Of a stretch of DNA of 64,000 nucleotides, positions 42,371-50,786 are shown in pieces. A model generated the notes under the pieces. That model did not search any database and was not told the origin of the DNA. It worked only from the letters and a program-made list of their open reading frames with translations. Each line of letters begins with the position of its first letter. Position 1 is the stretch's first letter. The DNA is from Flavobacterium swingsii (GTDB lineage Bacteria; Bacteroidota; Bacteroidia; Flavobacteriales; Flavobacteriaceae), in assembly GCF_900111965.1 (NCBI RefSeq), contig NZ_FOJT01000006.1, positions 1 to 64,000 of the forward strand. Reading direction: 5' to 3'. Made by a program: the position numbers and the translations under genes.

Positions 42371-42379
42371 GTTTTAAAA

Positions 42380-43138
42380 CTATCGAGTAAAAACCAACGT
42401 ATTTCCTATCGACAAATTCGCATCAAAAGAGTAACCTTCATAATTAAAACCTTTTAAACCATCTAACGTTTCAATATTATTGTCAATGATGTAACGAACC
42501 ATCAACCCACGGGCTTTTTTGGCAAAAAATGAAATCATTTTTAGTTTTCCATCTTTATAATCTTTAAATTCTGGTATGATTACGGGAACTTTTAGTTTTT
42601 TTGTATCAATAACAGAAAAATATTCGTTACTCGCCAAATTGATAAATAATTCGTTCTTTTTTAGTTCTTTGTTTAAAGCATTTGTTAGTGTTTCTTTCCA
42701 AAAACTATAAAGATTTTTATGTTCGCCAATAGGTAATTGCGTTCCCATTTCTAATCGATAGGCTTGCATTAAATCTAATGGTTTTAGGATTCCGTATTGC
42801 CCAGAAAGAATGCGAAGTTTACTTTGCAAAATAGGAAGTTTTTCTTCGGGAATAGAGTAGGAGTCAAGGCCGTGATATACTTCGCCATTAAAAGTATAAA
42901 CTGCAGGACGAGCATTTTCGGATGTGAAAGGTGTTTTGAATGCTTTATTTCGTTGCCAATTCAGTTGTGCCAAATTATCCGAAATTTCCATAAGTTCTGA
43001 TAAATCTTTTGGTTTCAGTTTTTTTAAAACTTTCACAATTTCCTTGGTTTGCTTTATATAAACTGGTTTTGTAAATAGATTATGGGGTAATATTTTTTCA
43101 AAATCTAATGATTTGGCTGGCGAAATGACTATTTTCAT
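42380..43138 (-). CDS. yaaA: YaaA family peroxide stress protein
   Basis: 252-residue cytosolic protein of the UPF0246 (YaaA) family: N terminus MKIVISPAKSLDFEKILP, then ELMEISDNLAQLNWQRNKAF, the VYTFNGEVYHGLDS strand, LSGQYGILKPLDLMQAYRLE, LINLASNEYFSVID and FFAKKARGLMVRYIIDNN. In E. coli YaaA limits free iron and DNA damage under hydrogen peroxide; a DNA-binding fold has been described for it. Its role here is by family. It converges on rho and runs alone, with the lipoprotein gene 45 bp upstream on the same strand. Confidence 0.93.
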   Translation of the reverse strand: MKIVISPAKSLDFEKILPHNLFTKPVYIKQTKEIVKVLKKLKPKDLSELMEISDNLAQLNWQRNKAFKTPFTSENARPAVYTFNGEVYHGLDSYSIPEEKLPILQSKLRILSGQYGILKPLDLMQAYRLEMGTQLPIGEHKNLYSFWKETLTNALNKELKKNELFINLASNEYFSVIDTKKLKVPVIIPEFKDYKDGKLKMISFFAKKARGLMVRYIIDNNIETLDGLKGFNYEGYSFDANLSIGNTLVFTR

Positions 43139-43182
43139 GAAGAAGCTTTATTTTATGGCAACAAATATATTAAAGTTTCTAT

Positions 43183-43650
43183 TTACATGGGTTTTGGTTT
43201 CACTTCTTTTGTGCTCATTGCCGAAACTTTATTCTCCGAATTTACAAAAACGGTAAGTTCTCGTTTGAAATATTTTTTTTCGTAATTGATATTATATTTA
43301 AAAATATATTGTTCATTAATTTCGTCGTGTTTTATATCGATTAAATTTAAAGAAATAAACTTCCCGTTTCTGAAATTAATTTTTTTGCAGGTTTCTGATA
43401 ATTTTGCAGGCGTTATATTTTGTCTTACTTTATCAGTTGCTTCTTCACTAGAAAAAGGCTTGAAACGGGAAGTATTACAAGATTCTAATAGCCTTGTTCC
43501 TAAATCGTAAGCACGGTCTTTAGTTACGGCATCAACCTCGTTTGGATTTACCAACATGATTGATTTCTCTTCTGTTAATGAAGTTACCGTCTTTTTGGTT
43601 TTACAGCTATATAACAAAACCAAAACAATAATTAGGATTATCTTTTTCAT
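43183..43650 (-). CDS. Lipoprotein of unknown function
   Basis: 155 residues from the ATG at 43650; the longer reading starts at a TTG and adds two residues. The signal ends in the lipobox VLLYSC with the lipidated Cys followed by KTKKTVTSL. The mature part is a small mixed domain with a helix (TKDRAYDLGTRLLESCN) and beta-strands (FKYNINYEKKYFKRELTVFV). I recognise no family. It sits between yaaA and a divergent membrane protein gene, with no clear operon partner. Confidence 0.68.
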   Translation of the reverse strand: MKKIILIIVLVLLYSCKTKKTVTSLTEEKSIMLVNPNEVDAVTKDRAYDLGTRLLESCNTSRFKPFSSEEATDKVRQNITPAKLSETCKKINFRNGKFISLNLIDIKHDEINEQYIFKYNINYEKKYFKRELTVFVNSENKVSAMSTKEVKPKPM

Positions 43651-43752
43651 TGTCAATCTTTTAAATATTAACGGAAATAAGACCGTTTTGGTATAACAGA
43701 AAAAGTAATTAAAGTTCTTATATTTGATTTTTGTAAAAATTAAAAAATACTA

Positions 43753-44307
43753 ATGGAACGATTTCATGAGGTTATAAGAATTATAGATGTAAATTTAATT
43801 ACTAGTCTAGTTCCCTTAATATTTGTCATAATATTGATTGAAGCATTTTTTAAAAATAGATTTAAAACCAAGCAAGTACTAAATTTAGTTAGATGGATTA
43901 TTGTTTTTTACGCGATAGTAACAATGATTCAGTTTTTAATAAGAATTACCGTTTTTTCTGAAGAATCGGCATTTCTAAATCGAGCAACTGGACCTTACTG
44001 GTGGTCTTATTGGCTAATGTTTATAGGAGCTGCCATATTACCGTTTACATTACTGTATAAAAAATTATTCTCGAAAGCATTTTACATATTATTCATTGCA
44101 ATATTTATGAAAATTGGAATGTATTTCGAACGTTTTGTAATAATTGTAACCAGTTTTCATAGAGATTATGCGTCAGATAATGAGCGTTTTGACCTGTCTA
44201 ATTACCTAATAATTGGGTTTCTGATGTTAATTTTACAAGGTTTTATTTTAGCAATTATATTACTTGGTATTTTTGAGCTAATTGAACGAAAAAAATGCTC
44301 ACAATAG
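43753..44307 (+). CDS. Four-helix membrane protein resembling the C-terminal part of ActC/NrfD
   Basis: 184 residues with about five membrane segments. The block GPYWWSYWLMF, then a helix, then IGMYFERFVIIVTSFHRDY resembles, from memory, the end of ActC, the NrfD-type subunit of alternative complex III, which has the same order. The N-terminal half of an ActC protein and the rest of that operon are absent, and the His/Arg ligand pattern alone cannot prove function. It may be a free-standing relative or a diverged remnant with a new role. The gene is intact, without frameshift, and alone. Confidence 0.5.
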   Translation: MERFHEVIRIIDVNLITSLVPLIFVIILIEAFFKNRFKTKQVLNLVRWIIVFYAIVTMIQFLIRITVFSEESAFLNRATGPYWWSYWLMFIGAAILPFTLLYKKLFSKAFYILFIAIFMKIGMYFERFVIIVTSFHRDYASDNERFDLSNYLIIGFLMLILQGFILAIILLGIFELIERKKCSQ

Positions 44308-44314
44308 TCTTTAA

Positions 44315-44347
44315 AAAAATAAACCCCGAATAACGGGATTTATTTAA
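44315..44347. terminator. Terminator between membrane protein and fasciclin genes
   Basis: AAATAAACCCCG/CGGGATTTATTT (one G-U pair) flanked by A- and T-rich sequence; serves the convergent genes. Confidence 0.7.
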
Positions 44348-44363
44348 AGCAAACGTTCTGGAA

Positions 44364-44921
44364 TTAATTATGCATTATAACTGTATCTACAACATGAATA
44401 ACACCATTAGATTGGTAAACATCAGCGATTGTAACTGTCGATTTGTTTCCTTTTTCATCAGTAATTACTAATTTTTTACCATCCATTTTACACCAAATTT
44501 TTCCACCTTGAACAGTTTTAAATTCTGCTGCTCCATTTCCAGCTTTAATTGCCGTGGCAATCATTTTACTATCTATTCTACCAGATACAACGTGGTATGT
44601 TAAAATACCTTGTAACATTGTTTTATTTTCCGGTTTTACTAGAGTTTCAACAGTTCCAGCTGGCAATTTAGCAAATGCTTCGTTTGTTGGTGCAAAAACT
44701 GTAAATGGTCCTTTACTAGATAATGTTTCTACTAAATCTCCTGCTTTTACCGCAGCTACCAATGTGGTATGGTCTTTTGAATTTACAGCGTTTTCAATAA
44801 TATTTTTAGCTGGATACATTGGAGCTCCTCCAACTGTTACTGTTTTTTGAGCGAATGAGTTAGCTCCAAATACTAATGCCAATCCTAGAATAGCAACGGA
44901 AAAGAATTTTTGTGTTTTCAT
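44364..44921 (-). CDS. Secreted fasciclin-domain protein
   Basis: 185 residues with a signal peptide (FFSVAILGLALVFGANSFAQ). One FAS1 domain (about 40-183): NIIENAVNSKDHTTLVAAVK, GPFTVFAPTNEAFAKLPAGT (the family's core strand), MLQGILTYHVVSGRIDSK with the conserved YH, and SNGVIHVVDTVIM at the end. FAS1 proteins mediate adhesion or bind small ligands at the cell surface; nothing here shows which. It is a single-gene unit between two terminators. Confidence 0.93.
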   Translation of the reverse strand: MKTQKFFSVAILGLALVFGANSFAQKTVTVGGAPMYPAKNIIENAVNSKDHTTLVAAVKAGDLVETLSSKGPFTVFAPTNEAFAKLPAGTVETLVKPENKTMLQGILTYHVVSGRIDSKMIATAIKAGNGAAEFKTVQGGKIWCKMDGKKLVITDEKGNKSTVTIADVYQSNGVIHVVDTVIMHN

Positions 44922-45063
44922 AATATTTTTTTATTTGTTATATTGATATATACGCAGTAAAATTATTTATGGTTTTAAAATAAATTAATTTAACATGTTT
45001 TAATATCTCAAGATAATTAAAGTTGACAGAATGTTTGTTCTGAAATTTAATTTTGAACAAAAA

Positions 45064-45095
45064 AAAATGCCGAACAAAATTACTTTCGTTCGGCG
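45064..45095 (-). terminator. Terminator after E1 dehydrogenase gene
   Basis: GCCGAACGAAAG/.../GTTCGGC hairpin (minus strand) followed by Ts. Confidence 0.75.
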
Positions 45096-45117
45096 TCTTA
45101 TAAAAATTTATTATTTC

Positions 45118-47520
45118 TTAGTACAAACTCGGAAACTTATTAGGATTCACTTCATGCATCATCGCATATACTTTCTCAAAAATATCTTCGACAGATGGTT
45201 TCGAAAAATAATCGCCATCGGTTCCGTAAGATGGTCTGTGTGCTTTTGAAGCTAATGTTTCAGGTTGGCTGTCTAATACTTTATATCCTTTTTGCTCATC
45301 GATAATTTGCTGTAAAATATATGCTGAAGCTCCACCAGGAACATCTTCATCTATAATTAACAATCGATTTGTTTTGGACAATGATTTTACAATATCGTGA
45401 TTAACATCAAACGGCAATAACGATTGAATATCTATAATTTCGGCATCAATACCAATTTCTAATAATTCTTTTGCCGCTTGTTCTACTAATCGTAAAGTTG
45501 ATCCGTAAGAAACTAGAGTAATATCATTTCCAGATTTTATCGTTTCAATAACTCCAATTGGCGTTTTAAATTCACCCAAATTAGTTGGCATTTTTTCTTT
45601 TAGACGGTAACCATTCAGACATTCAACCACAAGAGCAGGCTCGTCAGTTTCTAACAAAGTGTTATAAAAACCAGCCGCTTTAGTCATGTTTCTAGGAACC
45701 AAAACGTGAATACCACGAATCGCATTAATAATCATTCCCATAGGAGAACCTGAATGCCAAATTCCTTCTAAACGGTGACCACGAGTACGAATAATAAGCG
45801 GTGCTTTTTGGCGACCAGCAGTTCTATATTGTAAAGTTGCCAAATCGTCGCTCATGATTTGAATAGCGTAAAGCAAATAATCTAAATACTGAATTTCGGC
45901 AATAGGTTTCAAACCACGCATCGCCATTCCTATTCCTTGACCTAAAATAGTAGCTTCGCGAATACCAACATCGGCAACACGAAGTTCCCCATATTTTTCT
46001 TGCATTCCTTCTAAACCTTGGTTTACATCACCAATATTTCCTGCGTCTTCTCCAAAAATTAAACTTTCTGGATATTTTGTAAAAATAGCATCGAAATTAT
46101 CACGCAAAACCAAACGAGCATCTACTTCTTCGGCAGAATTGTCATATGTTGGTAAAACTTCGTTAACAGAAAATATATTCTTATCTGATTGCGAGAATAG
46201 GTGAGAGCTAAATTTTGGCTGTATTTTATTCGTATAATTAGTAATCCAAGTTGCTAGTTGGTTTTTTCCGTTTTCTTTGACGATTAAACGTAAAATTTTA
46301 CGAGCAATTGTAATATTATCTTTGCGAATAGGTTCTTTTATTGATGCTAAATCATTGGCATATTTTTCGATAAAAACTTTGTTTTCACTAGCATTTGCAA
46401 TTGTATTTAATAACGAAACTAATTCGTCTCTTTCTTCTTTAATAGGTGTTACAAAGGCTGTCCAAGCTGCTTTTTTAGCTTCTAAAACGTCTTTTCTAGC
46501 TTGATTGTCTATAGTGTCAATTTCTTCGGCAGTGGCAATATTATTTTCAATCATCCACAATTTCATTTGGCGTAAACAATCGAAATCGCCTTCCCATTCT
46601 AGTCTTTCGGCATTTTTGTAACGTTCGTGTGATCCAGAAGTTGAATGTCCTTGTGGTTGTGTTAGTTCACGAACGTGAATTAATACAGGAACGTGTTCTT
46701 CACGAGCAATTACTGAAGCTTTTTGATACGTTTCGACTAATGTTGGGTAATCCCAACCGTTTACAGTCATGATTTCGTAGCCCTTATTGTCTTCATCACG
46801 TTGGAAACCTTTTAGGATTTCCGATATATTTTCTTTGGTAGTTTGATGACGAGCATGAACCGAAATTCCGTATTCGTCGTCCCAAACACTCATCACCATT
46901 GGCACTTGTAAAACACCAGCCGCATTGATGGTTTCAAAAAACAAACCTTCAGATGTAGAGGCATTTCCGATAGTTCCCCAAGCGACTTCGTTTCCTTTTT
47001 CAGAAAAGTTGATCTGCTCTATTCCGGCTACGTTTCTATATATTTTTGATGCTTGCGCGAGTCCTAACAAACGAGGCATTTGCCCAGCTGTTGGGGAAAT
47101 ATCGGCGCTCGAATTTTTTTGCTGCGTTAGGTTTTTCCAATTTCCGTTTTCGTCTAATGAATGTGTAGCGAAGTGCCCGCCCATTTGACGACCAGCACTC
47201 ATAGGATCATGAGCCAAATCGGTATGGCCATACAAACCTGCAAAAAACTGTTGGTTTGTCATTTGACCAATCGCCATCATAAAGGTTTGATCACGATAAT
47301 ATCCTGAACGGAAATCGCCATTTTTGAAGGCTTTTGCCATGGCTAATTGCGGTATTTCTTTGCCATCTCCAAAAATTCCGAACTTGGCTTTTCCAGTCAA
47401 AACTTCACGTCTTCCTAGCAAACTACATTCGCGACTTGTGGTGGCAATGGTATAATCGTGTATAACTTCGGTTTTGAAATCTTCAAAAGTTAACGGCTGT
47501 TTTTCTTCTACTTGTATCAT
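45118..47520 (-). CDS. 2-oxoacid dehydrogenase E1, fused alpha and beta subunits
   Basis: 800 residues from the ATG at 47520. The N-terminal half (about 1-400) is an E1-alpha-like thiamine pyrophosphate domain with PMSAGRQMGGHFATH, GNEVAWGTIGNASTSEG (TPP-binding GDG-type loop region) and SVWDDEYGISVHAR. The C-terminal half (about 470-800) is E1-beta-like with LIFGEDAGNIGDVNQGLEGM, RVADVGIREATILGQGIGMA and RLLIIDEDVPGGASAYI. It decarboxylates a 2-oxoacid and loads the acyl group on lipoyl-E2; branched-chain 2-oxoacids are likely. Single-chain E1 of this kind is common in flavobacteria. lpdA (31768) could be its E3. E2 is not in the window. Confidence 0.88.
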   Translation of the reverse strand: MIQVEEKQPLTFEDFKTEVIHDYTIATTSRECSLLGRREVLTGKAKFGIFGDGKEIPQLAMAKAFKNGDFRSGYYRDQTFMMAIGQMTNQQFFAGLYGHTDLAHDPMSAGRQMGGHFATHSLDENGNWKNLTQQKNSSADISPTAGQMPRLLGLAQASKIYRNVAGIEQINFSEKGNEVAWGTIGNASTSEGLFFETINAAGVLQVPMVMSVWDDEYGISVHARHQTTKENISEILKGFQRDEDNKGYEIMTVNGWDYPTLVETYQKASVIAREEHVPVLIHVRELTQPQGHSTSGSHERYKNAERLEWEGDFDCLRQMKLWMIENNIATAEEIDTIDNQARKDVLEAKKAAWTAFVTPIKEERDELVSLLNTIANASENKVFIEKYANDLASIKEPIRKDNITIARKILRLIVKENGKNQLATWITNYTNKIQPKFSSHLFSQSDKNIFSVNEVLPTYDNSAEEVDARLVLRDNFDAIFTKYPESLIFGEDAGNIGDVNQGLEGMQEKYGELRVADVGIREATILGQGIGMAMRGLKPIAEIQYLDYLLYAIQIMSDDLATLQYRTAGRQKAPLIIRTRGHRLEGIWHSGSPMGMIINAIRGIHVLVPRNMTKAAGFYNTLLETDEPALVVECLNGYRLKEKMPTNLGEFKTPIGVIETIKSGNDITLVSYGSTLRLVEQAAKELLEIGIDAEIIDIQSLLPFDVNHDIVKSLSKTNRLLIIDEDVPGGASAYILQQIIDEQKGYKVLDSQPETLASKAHRPSYGTDGDYFSKPSVEDIFEKVYAMMHEVNPNKFPSLY

Positions 47521-47702
47521 AAATTCGAAATGTAATAATGACAAATTTAAGTAAAAACTAGTTATGTTGTATATATGGAGAGAAAAATATTATTGAATTA
47601 TCGATAATTTTTTTATTAATTACAAAGGTAAAATTACGATATGTATTTAAAATATTTAATTTTGATAAATTATATTTAAAAATAAAATCAAAAAACAAAA
47701 GA

Positions 47703-50546
47703 TTAAAACCATTTTCGGGTAAAAAGTTTGGTTAGTGTCTTTGGTGAGATGGTAAAAATAAAGCGTATTTTTTCTTGATAATTTTTTTGCCCCATTTCGA
47801 ATCCGTTTGTAGAATATATAGGTAAAAAAAGTTCTAAATAATTGGGAACCAAATCGAGATGTAATCCGCTATCGTAGCCAAATTTTACATTTTGATTTCT
47901 ACTTTGGTAAAAGCCCGCATCTCCATATAATTCTATCCAATGCCAAACTGACGATGTTACATTTAGTGTGGTCATCCATTTATTGGCATACGGATTTTCA
48001 AGTTTCGATTTAAATCCTCCTTCGGCAATAATAATTTGTTGGCTAAAAAAACCAGTGCTTTCTGAGCGACCGTAAAAGTTATAATCGAGCAAAACATCTT
48101 TGGGTCTGTCAAGTCCAAAAGCATTGCTATTGATATCTTTGTTATAAAAAAATATTCCTGCAAACAATCGCAATCCAATCTGATAATTATTTTCAAAAAG
48201 TTTTCTATAAGAAATTCCTGTAGTAGCTTTTCCGAAATTTTTAGAAAATGAAAGCCCAGTACCAAAACCGAAACCACTTGACATTTCTGGTTTTTGGTAG
48301 GAATAACTACCATCGTAAGCCGCAAATTTTAATGGTGATTGACTATTAGGGTTGTTTAACGGTGAACTTTCCTTGTTTACATACGCCAATCTAAAACTAA
48401 TATTTTGCCTTTTGTTACTTCTTAAATCTAAATCCCTAAAACTTAATGATACTGATGAATTTACCTTAAGATAAGCAGCATTTTGTATGTAATGATAATA
48501 GGAAGAGTTTAACCCATAACCGATATTGTATAATTTAGAATCACGTCTTTGTTGGTTAAAATAATAACTCATAGACCCTGTCATAGAGCGAGTTGCAGCC
48601 GAATAACTCGGGCTTAAATTATATCTAAATGGTTTGTTTAGTAATGTTTCGTTATCTAAAGTTAAAGAAATGATTGCTCCGTCATATAGATTATAACCAA
48701 TTTCTGGAGTATAAAAAATCTGATTGTATCTAGAATCTTCCAAATCTCTGAGAAGGTTAAATTTTATAGGTCTGTTTAATGAAAATAGACCTTTTAAAGA
48801 TTTGTAATTATTTTTTTTGCTGAACTCAGGAATGTTACTACTGTCGTTTAGGATTAATTTGTCTAGGTATTTTTCAGGAAATACAAGCGTCGTATCTGAA
48901 GTAATGTTTGGTAGCCATTTTCTAAAAATTACTTGGTTGTTCTTTATTCCAGAAACGCTTATGGGTACTGTAATAGTCGAATTATTTTGAATGGTAACTG
49001 CAATATGTTCTTTTGTTTTTTTTGTTTTTGAAAACGAATAATCAATTGGTTTATTAGAATAAATTAAATTATCAAAAAACCAATCGATATTTTGTGATGT
49101 ATTTTTCTTTAAAATTTCTTGAAAATCATTCGTATCTGTTTGATTACTTTGGTTTAAAACAATAAATTCTTTAAAACTTTTTTCGACCGAATTATCGTTG
49201 AGGTAATCGTTTAAATATTTGAAAATCAAACCCGCTTTATATTTTCCAGCAATTTGCTCGTTAAATTTGATTAAAGTTTCTTTAGAATTTCCAATGCTCT
49301 GATCTAAATTTTTTCTGGCCATAAGTAAGAACAAATAATTGTATTGTTCGTTAAAATTTGCTTTGGACAAGAAATAACTTTTAGTGAGTTTGTAAGTGCC
49401 TAAATTGCCAATGAGTTTCATTTCTGGATGATTTTCTTCAATATATTTCATCATGATATAAACCTGAGTCGCATCAAAAATATAACTGTCTTTTCTTATG
49501 TCTATTTTTAAACTTGACTTGAGGTAATTATGCAAATAAGCTTTTAGGAATTTTATTTCATACAAAAACTCATTAGGAAAAGGACTTAAAAAAGAAGGCA
49601 ATTGGTTTAGTCCGTAAAAAGGATTTCGCTCATAATCTACTTGTGATACTATGATTTTTTTTGCTGGTATTTTGCCTAAATTATCAGAGACATAATTTAC
49701 AATTTTATCTATAATAATTGCTTTTTGTATGCCACTTATTTTAACATCATATAGGTTTGTTTGCACTTCGATGTTGTCGTTTTTAAAACTTTCGTAGCTG
49801 TTATTTTTCTCAATTGCAAATTGAATTTGAGAACTATTTTCATTACTAAAACTGATTTTTTTTGTTACATCAGACTCAATTTGAGTAATAAAATCTAAAT
49901 TACAAGTGATTTCATAATTTTTAGGAATTACAAAATCGATATTTATTTTTGTATAAACTGCATTTGCAATATCTTCAAGATTTTCGTTGCTATAATAGGT
50001 AAATTGTCCGTCTTTAGATAATCGAGCTAATGACAAAAAGCAGTTATTTAGCAAATATTTTCCATTATCGTAACCAAAACGAGTAAATTTTGAGTTTGGA
50101 ATCCTTAAATTATATTCGATATTAAGAGTAATAGATTTTGATGGTTCAAGATTATTTTTTAAAACTATTTCTACAATATCAAGATTATTTTCGGCACGAT
50201 TCCAATCTGTAAGAGAATCATTTACAAGTATTTTAGTTATTGTGGTACTTCCTCTTTCATAATCAGAAGCTAAATGAAAATTTCTAACATATTCGTCCGA
50301 AAACCGTTTTCCTAAAGGAGAATATTTATTAGAATAGGCATGATTCCAATCATTAAGAACCAATTTCGAGATTGGTTTGTCCGAATTATTGGTAAATTGA
50401 ATGGTTTGCTTAATAATTAGACTGCGAGAAAAGTCATCTAATAGAACAGTCATTTTAGTTTGCTGTTGCCCATAATTTCTTGTCATTAGGAGCAAAAAAG
50501 CAAATAAAAAGAGCGTTTTTGTAGAAAATTTCCAGCTTCTGGTCAA
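47703..50546 (-). CDS. Secreted M1-like domain fused to an outer membrane beta-barrel, catalytic site missing
   Basis: 947 residues. After a signal peptide (TLFLFAFLLLMTRNYGQ), residues about 30-600 look like the M1 aminopeptidase fold: N-terminal sandwich (IQFTNNSDKPISKLVLNDW) and the helical middle. Where M1 enzymes have HEXXH and a downstream Glu, this has YEIKFLKAYLH (about 329-339) and SYIFDATQVY (about 354-363), so zinc ligands are absent. Residues about 620-947 are repeated aromatic beta-strands (YNLSPSYSAATRSMTGS, FRLAYVNKES, FAAYDGSYSY) ending LFTRKWF, like an outer membrane barrel. It may be a surface structural or binding protein rather than a peptidase. It stands alone; assignment to M1 rests on overall plan. 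Confidence 0.65.
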   Translation of the reverse strand: MTRSWKFSTKTLFLFAFLLLMTRNYGQQQTKMTVLLDDFSRSLIIKQTIQFTNNSDKPISKLVLNDWNHAYSNKYSPLGKRFSDEYVRNFHLASDYERGSTTITKILVNDSLTDWNRAENNLDIVEIVLKNNLEPSKSITLNIEYNLRIPNSKFTRFGYDNGKYLLNNCFLSLARLSKDGQFTYYSNENLEDIANAVYTKINIDFVIPKNYEITCNLDFITQIESDVTKKISFSNENSSQIQFAIEKNNSYESFKNDNIEVQTNLYDVKISGIQKAIIIDKIVNYVSDNLGKIPAKKIIVSQVDYERNPFYGLNQLPSFLSPFPNEFLYEIKFLKAYLHNYLKSSLKIDIRKDSYIFDATQVYIMMKYIEENHPEMKLIGNLGTYKLTKSYFLSKANFNEQYNYLFLLMARKNLDQSIGNSKETLIKFNEQIAGKYKAGLIFKYLNDYLNDNSVEKSFKEFIVLNQSNQTDTNDFQEILKKNTSQNIDWFFDNLIYSNKPIDYSFSKTKKTKEHIAVTIQNNSTITVPISVSGIKNNQVIFRKWLPNITSDTTLVFPEKYLDKLILNDSSNIPEFSKKNNYKSLKGLFSLNRPIKFNLLRDLEDSRYNQIFYTPEIGYNLYDGAIISLTLDNETLLNKPFRYNLSPSYSAATRSMTGSMSYYFNQQRRDSKLYNIGYGLNSSYYHYIQNAAYLKVNSSVSLSFRDLDLRSNKRQNISFRLAYVNKESSPLNNPNSQSPLKFAAYDGSYSYQKPEMSSGFGFGTGLSFSKNFGKATTGISYRKLFENNYQIGLRLFAGIFFYNKDINSNAFGLDRPKDVLLDYNFYGRSESTGFFSQQIIIAEGGFKSKLENPYANKWMTTLNVTSSVWHWIELYGDAGFYQSRNQNVKFGYDSGLHLDLVPNYLELFLPIYSTNGFEMGQKNYQEKIRFIFTISPKTLTKLFTRKWF

Positions 50547-50786
50547 ATGGTATAAATTTAAACTGCAATGTAAGATAATAATACTTTTTTTAGATAATTA
50601 TGAAACTTAATTTTAACGTTAATTTTAAATAGAACTCAATAAAAAAATATAACTTTATCATTTACAAGTTGTTATATTATTAATTGATTTAAAGGTTGTA
50701 AAGATTGTGTGTTGATAAGGTTTTTTATATTAAATGTACATTCATACTTAAATTTTAATATATTGCACTCCCCAAATTTATGTAAA

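Noticed and set aside
43878..43897. A 20-base match to the palindrome flank at 39739-39758.
   Set aside because: It lies inside coding sequence, is only half a palindrome and could arise by chance in A/T-rich DNA; not counted as an operator.
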